A stretch of DNA of 26,334 bases from an uncultured Roseateles sp. Lineage in GTDB: Bacteria; Pseudomonadota; Gammaproteobacteria; Burkholderiales; Burkholderiaceae. Below, piece by piece: positions 23,481 to 26,334 of the stretch. Location of the stretch: the NCBI GenBank assembly GCA_946886855.1, contig CAMPJJ010000079.1, forward strand, positions 1 through 26,334. Direction: 5' to 3'. Positions within the stretch are counted from its first letter, which is position 1, and each line of letters starts with the position of its first letter. A program made the position numbers and the translations under genes. The notes under the pieces are model-generated. The model saw only the letters and a program-made list of their open reading frames with translations, was not told the origin of the DNA and made no database searches.

Positions 23481-23501
23481 CAGTTTCAGTTCCAGTTCCA
23501 G
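23481..23501. repeat. Short hexanucleotide repeat in the 23382-23533 gap
   Basis: CAGTTT CAGTTC CAGTTC CAG (23481-23501) is a three-and-a-half unit CAGTTY array in the 152-base gap between the carboxypeptidase and the MarR-GNAT gene. Probably slippage; no other structure was recognised in the gap. Confidence 0.6.
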
Positions 23502-23533
23502 GCCAGCGAGCGATTCAGGGGACGGGCAGCACG

Positions 23534-24523
23534 TCAGACGGTCGTGCGGAGATCGAGTTCCCACGTTTCGCCGACCAGGTCCAAGCCGAATCCCTGGAAG
23601 GGCTCTGAGCCCACCAGCCGGTACCCCGCCTTGCGATAGACGTGCTTGGCGGCGTCGAGCTGGCTGTTGGTCCACAGCCGCACGCGCTGGTAGCCGGCTT
23701 CGCGTGCGAAGCGGTGGCATTCGGCGACGAGCCGGTCGCCCAAGCCGAGCCCGCGCGCCGCCGGCTCCACCAGCAGCAGGCGCAGTTGCGCGACGCCCTC
23801 GATCGGCGCGTCCGTCGCCTCGTCGCGCGCCTGCACCAGCGCAACGCTGCCGATGTTGACGCCATCGCGCTCGGCGATCCAGCAAGCCTCGCGGCGGGCG
23901 TCGAAACGCTCGATGAAGTCGGCGGCGATGCGCGCCACGAGGGCCTCGAAGCGCGCGTCGAACTGGTACTCGCGCGCATAGAGCGCGCCGTGCCGCGACA
24001 CGATCCACCCCATGTCGCCGGGCCGGTGCGGCCGCAGCAGGAAGCCCTGCTTCGCCGGCTTGTCGGCGGGCGATTCCAGCAGCCCCTGCACGCGGCGGAA
24101 GGCCTGCAGCAGCTCGGTCTGCTGCGCCTCGCCGAGCTGGTCGAGCATCGCGCCGACCTGTGCCTGCGAGCGCCGCTCCAGCGGCTTGAACGCCTTGCGC
24201 CCGGCAGGACTCAGCTGCAGCAGCGACTGGCGCGCATCGACCGCGCTGCGCGTCGCGCGCACCAGGTCGCGTTCCTTCAGGTCGCGCAGCAGCCGGCTCA
24301 GGTATCCGCCGTCGAGGTCGAGCAGGCGCCCCAGGTCGGTCGCGGTCAGGCCGCCCTCGTTCTCGACGTGCGCGAGCTCGAACAGGATGCGCCCCTCGGT
24401 CAGGCTGAACGGGGAGTCGAGCAAGCCCTCGTTGAGCACGCCGATGCGGTGGGTATAGAAACGGTTGAAGCGGCGGACGGCTTCGATGCGGTCAGGCTCG
24501 GACATGACGCGATGGTCCGCCAT
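23534..24523 (-). CDS. MarR-type regulator fused to GNAT acetyltransferase
   Basis: A 329-residue fusion. Residues 10-150 are a MarR-family winged-helix domain (RFNRFYTHRIGVL, LTEGRILFELAH, LGRLLDLDGGYLSRLLRDLK, then the wing SAVDARQSLLQLSPAGR). Residues 160-329 are a GNAT domain with WIAERDGVNIGSVAL, the acetyl-CoA loop VEPAARGLGLG (252-262), and NSQLDAAKHVYRKAGYRLV. It is a known architecture in which a DNA-binding repressor carries an acyl-CoA-binding or acetyl-transfer domain; the substrate is unknown. The start may be 24523 or the ATG at 24505 (MSEPDR); neither has a strong Shine-Dalgarno sequence. An inverted repeat sits just upstream (24528-24544), suggesting autoregulation. Confidence 0.88.
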   Translation of the reverse strand: MADHRVMSEPDRIEAVRRFNRFYTHRIGVLNEGLLDSPFSLTEGRILFELAHVENEGGLTATDLGRLLDLDGGYLSRLLRDLKERDLVRATRSAVDARQSLLQLSPAGRKAFKPLERRSQAQVGAMLDQLGEAQQTELLQAFRRVQGLLESPADKPAKQGFLLRPHRPGDMGWIVSRHGALYAREYQFDARFEALVARIAADFIERFDARREACWIAERDGVNIGSVALVQARDEATDAPIEGVAQLRLLLVEPAARGLGLGDRLVAECHRFAREAGYQRVRLWTNSQLDAAKHVYRKAGYRLVGSEPFQGFGLDLVGETWELDLRTTV

Positions 24524-24527
24524 TCAC

Positions 24528-24544
24528 TTGCTTTTGGCAAGCAA
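24528..24544. promoter_or_regulatory. Inverted repeat before the MarR-GNAT gene, candidate operator
   Basis: TTGCTT (24528-24533) and AAGCAA (24539-24544) are perfect 6-bp arms with 5 bases between, followed by CAATTG. The site is only 5 bases from the first possible start codon. MarR proteins typically bind such 16-20 bp inverted repeats in their own promoters. Confidence 0.6.
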
Positions 24545-24616
24545 TTGTCTGCCACTACTCCTTCGCGCCGGGATCGACCGCGACAGGTCCCCGGCGCCAT
24601 GGCGTCGTCGCGACAC

Positions 24617-25117
24617 TCAATGCTTGGTCGTGCGATTCCCGTACGCCGGACGCGCGGGTCGGATCGCCGGCGTGTTGCTGCCCGCCGCGAAATTGCCGGG
24701 TCTTGCCGCCAGCAATACCGCCAGCAGGTCGGTCACGTTGAGCGGCTTGTAGAGGAGCCGGTTGAACCCGGCGCTCCCCGCGGTCTCGTCCGTGATCTCC
24801 GGACCGCCACCGGTCAGGCACACGTACATCACGTGACGCCCCGCCTCGGCGTCGATCAGCTTGGCCTCGGACACCACCTCCAGGCCGTTCATGTCCGGCA
24901 TGTCGAAGTCGACGAACACCAGCTCCGGCTTGAACAGCTTCAACAGCCGCAGGCCCACCCGGCCGCTGTAGGCGACCGAAGTCGCGCAGCCGTAGCATCG
25001 GAACAGTTCGCTGAGGCTGCGCGCGCCTTCCGGATCGTCGTCGATCACGAGGACCCTCAGCGCGTGCGGCGACTGCTGCGACGCCTGCGGTGGCGTGTGA
25101 GCCGATGTGTCGGACAT
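24617..25117 (-). CDS. Single-domain (CheY-like) response regulator
   Basis: A 166-residue protein with one receiver domain (about 20-140) and no output domain. The acidic pocket is DDD (26-28), the phosphoacceptor is D70 in FVDFDMPDMNG, T102 lies in LTGGG, and K124 in LLYKPLN. The N-terminal 18 residues are Ser/Gln/Pro-rich; the C-terminal 25 are basic and probably flexible. The start at 25117 is chosen because GGAG (25127-25130) lies nine bases ahead and the protein begins there; the open frame upstream has no similarity. It is divergent from the sensor kinase at 25320 across a 202-base gap, so the kinase is the likely phosphodonor. It could be a phosphotransfer partner rather than a transcription factor. 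Confidence 0.9.
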   Translation of the reverse strand: MSDTSAHTPPQASQQSPHALRVLVIDDDPEGARSLSELFRCYGCATSVAYSGRVGLRLLKLFKPELVFVDFDMPDMNGLEVVSEAKLIDAEAGRHVMYVCLTGGGPEITDETAGSAGFNRLLYKPLNVTDLLAVLLAARPGNFAAGSNTPAIRPARPAYGNRTTKH

Positions 25118-25319
25118 CGAAGTCTTCTCCCTGAATGAAACACGACGCAACGGCGTTCCGCGCACGACAAGGCGCGGACTGGCAACCACCGTCCGTCGAC
25201 TGCTTTCTTCGGCAAGCTGCGTGCCCGGACCGGCCCTCCTAAACCCAGGTCCCGCCAGCGTTGTCACCCGGCTAAAGTCTTCCGGTTGAGCCGCGATCAG
25301 ACGGCCGTCGGGAATCCTC

Positions 25320-26334
25320 ATGAGCGTCTTGGAAGAAGCTGTGGCCGTGGTCCCGGCCGAGCACCTCAATGCGATGCTGCTGGCGCTCCATGCGCTGCGC
25401 CGCGGCGACCCGGACGTGCGGCTGCCCTTTCACTGGACCGGCGTCGCGGGCAAGCTCGCCGACGCGTTCAACGAGGTGGTCGAGCAGAACGCCTCGATGG
25501 CCGCTGAACTCTCTCGCCTGCGCCAGGTCGTCGGCCGCGAGGGCCGGCTCAAGCAGCGCGCCACTTTGCCCGAGCTGCGCGGCTTCTGGGGCCAGCAGAT
25601 CGACTGCATCAACGCGCTGATCGACGACCTCGTCCACCCCACCAGCGAAGCCGCGCGCGTGATCGGCGCCGTCGCCGAGGGCGACCTCACCAAGTCCATG
25701 GCGCTGGAGGTCGACAGCCGTCCGCTGCAGGGCGAGTTCCTCCACACCGCCAAGACCATCAACCGGATGGTCGAGCAGCTCGGCGATTTCTCCGCCGAGG
25801 TGACCCGCGTCGCGCGCGAGGTCGGCACCGAAGGCAAGCTCGGCGGGCAGGCCGAGGTCAAGGGCGTGGCCGGCACCTGGAAGGACCTGACCGACTCGGT
25901 CAACTCGATGGCCGGCAACCTCACCGACCAGGTCCGCAACATCGCCGACGTGACCACCGCCGTCGCGCAGGGCGACCTGTCCAAGAAGATCGAGGTCGAC
26001 GTCAAGGGCGAGTTCCTGACGCTGAAGAACACCATCAACACGATGGTCGACCAGCTGCGCTCGTTCGCGTCGGAGGTCACCCGCGTCGCACGCGAGGTCG
26101 GCACCGAAGGCTCGCTCGGCGGCCAGGCCCGCGTGGAAGGCGTCTCGGGGACCTGGAAGGACCTGACCGACTCGGTGAACTCGATGGCCGGCAACCTGAC
26201 CTCGCAGGTGCGCAACATCGCCGACGTGACCAAGGCCGTGGCCGCCGGCGACCTCTCCAAGAAGATCACCGTCGACGTCAAGGGCGAGATCCTCGAGCTC
26301 AAGAACACCGTCAACACGATGGTGGACCAGCTGC
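25320..26334 (+). CDS. Soluble sensor histidine kinase with tandem HAMP array (partial, 3' end outside)
   Basis: The first 338 codons of a gene that runs off the window. No membrane helix or signal peptide is seen. After about 105 less regular residues, HAMP-type units follow. The motif [20 protein letters not shown] begins a unit that is repeated 92 residues later with very few changes, and the next linker pattern VRNIADVT...GDLSKKI...VKGE recurs likewise. Long poly-HAMP arrays of about 90-residue units are known from Nik1/Os-1-type hybrid kinases, so histidine-kinase and receiver domains should follow downstream, but they are not in this sequence. It lies next to and divergent from the single-domain response regulator. 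The ATG at 25320 has only a weak ribosome site (GGGAATCC). Confidence 0.8.
   Translation, partial: MSVLEEAVAVVPAEHLNAMLLALHALRRGDPDVRLPFHWTGVAGKLADAFNEVVEQNASMAAELSRLRQVVGREGRLKQRATLPELRGFWGQQIDCINALIDDLVHPTSEAARVIGAVAEGDLTKSMALEVDSRPLQGEFLHTAKTINRMVEQLGDFSAEVTRVAREVGTEGKLGGQAEVKGVAGTWKDLTDSVNSMAGNLTDQVRNIADVTTAVAQGDLSKKIEVDVKGEFLTLKNTINTMVDQLRSFASEVTRVAREVGTEGSLGGQARVEGVSGTWKDLTDSVNSMAGNLTSQVRNIADVTKAVAAGDLSKKITVDVKGEILELKNTVNTMVDQL
25797..26334 (+). repeat. 276-bp tandem repeat (HAMP unit at DNA level)
   Basis: The sequence starting at 25797 recurs at 26073, an exact 276-base (92-codon) period, with few substitutions that are mostly synonymous. Only about two copies are in the window. The high DNA identity between copies suggests recent duplication or gene conversion. 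Confidence 0.85.

Noticed and set aside
25273..25296. Sigma-28 (FliA)-like promoter TAAAGTCT ... GCCGCGAT before the HAMP kinase
   Set aside because: Spacing is 9 instead of about 11 bases and the -10 part does not fit well; no chemotaxis or flagellar genes are near.

Overview
The window reads as chromosomal DNA of a high-GC betaproteobacterium, most likely Burkholderiales. Three things point there: strong GC bias at third codon positions, two Bug-type (tripartite tricarboxylate transporter) periplasmic receptors, and a CoA-ester-lyase / small secreted protein / acnB neighbourhood that I recall from that order. Genus cannot be fixed from the sequence alone. I see no rRNA, tRNA, CRISPR array, phage module or insertion sequence.

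Region 1 (1-5430) is central metabolism with an inserted toxin-antitoxin pair: an HpcH/HpaI-type lyase, a small secreted protein ending at a clear terminator, a VapB/VapC pair with an upstream inverted repeat, then aconitase B closed by a double hairpin. Region 2 (5431-6824) is a patch of broken genes around one intact TPR gene: the last third of a Cu-Zn superoxide dismutase, region 2 of an ECF sigma factor, and the Walker A end of an AAA ATPase. Region 3 (6881-10071) has an alpha/beta hydrolase overlapping a thioesterase-GNAT fusion on the minus strand, divergent from an iron-dependent alcohol dehydrogenase. Region 4 (10127-11427) is a TetR regulator and a five-helix membrane protein, each preceded by the same 14-bp operator.

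Region 5 (11475-15318) looks like a sugar-acid uptake and catabolism unit: a LysR regulator divergent from a Bug receptor and an IlvD/Edd-family sugar-acid dehydratase. Region 6 (15329-17190) is a HipB/HipA toxin-antitoxin operon with three evenly spaced operator-like repeats. Region 7 (17342-22510) has a second Bug receptor, a large exported M66 (StcE/dictomallein-type) zinc metalloprotease and a Tat-exported PhoD-type phosphatase. Region 8 (22599-24523) has a VanY-type D,D-carboxypeptidase and a MarR-GNAT fusion preceded by a perfect inverted repeat. Region 9 (24617-26334) is a single-domain response regulator divergent from the start of a soluble, HAMP-array sensor kinase that runs off the window.

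Most intact genes belong to known families. The parts that look least described are the TetR/membrane-protein regulon with duplicated operators, the three-site hipBA control region, the two different GNAT fusions, the patch of gene remnants, and acnB placed directly behind a toxin-antitoxin pair. I did not find convincing evidence of an entirely new system.
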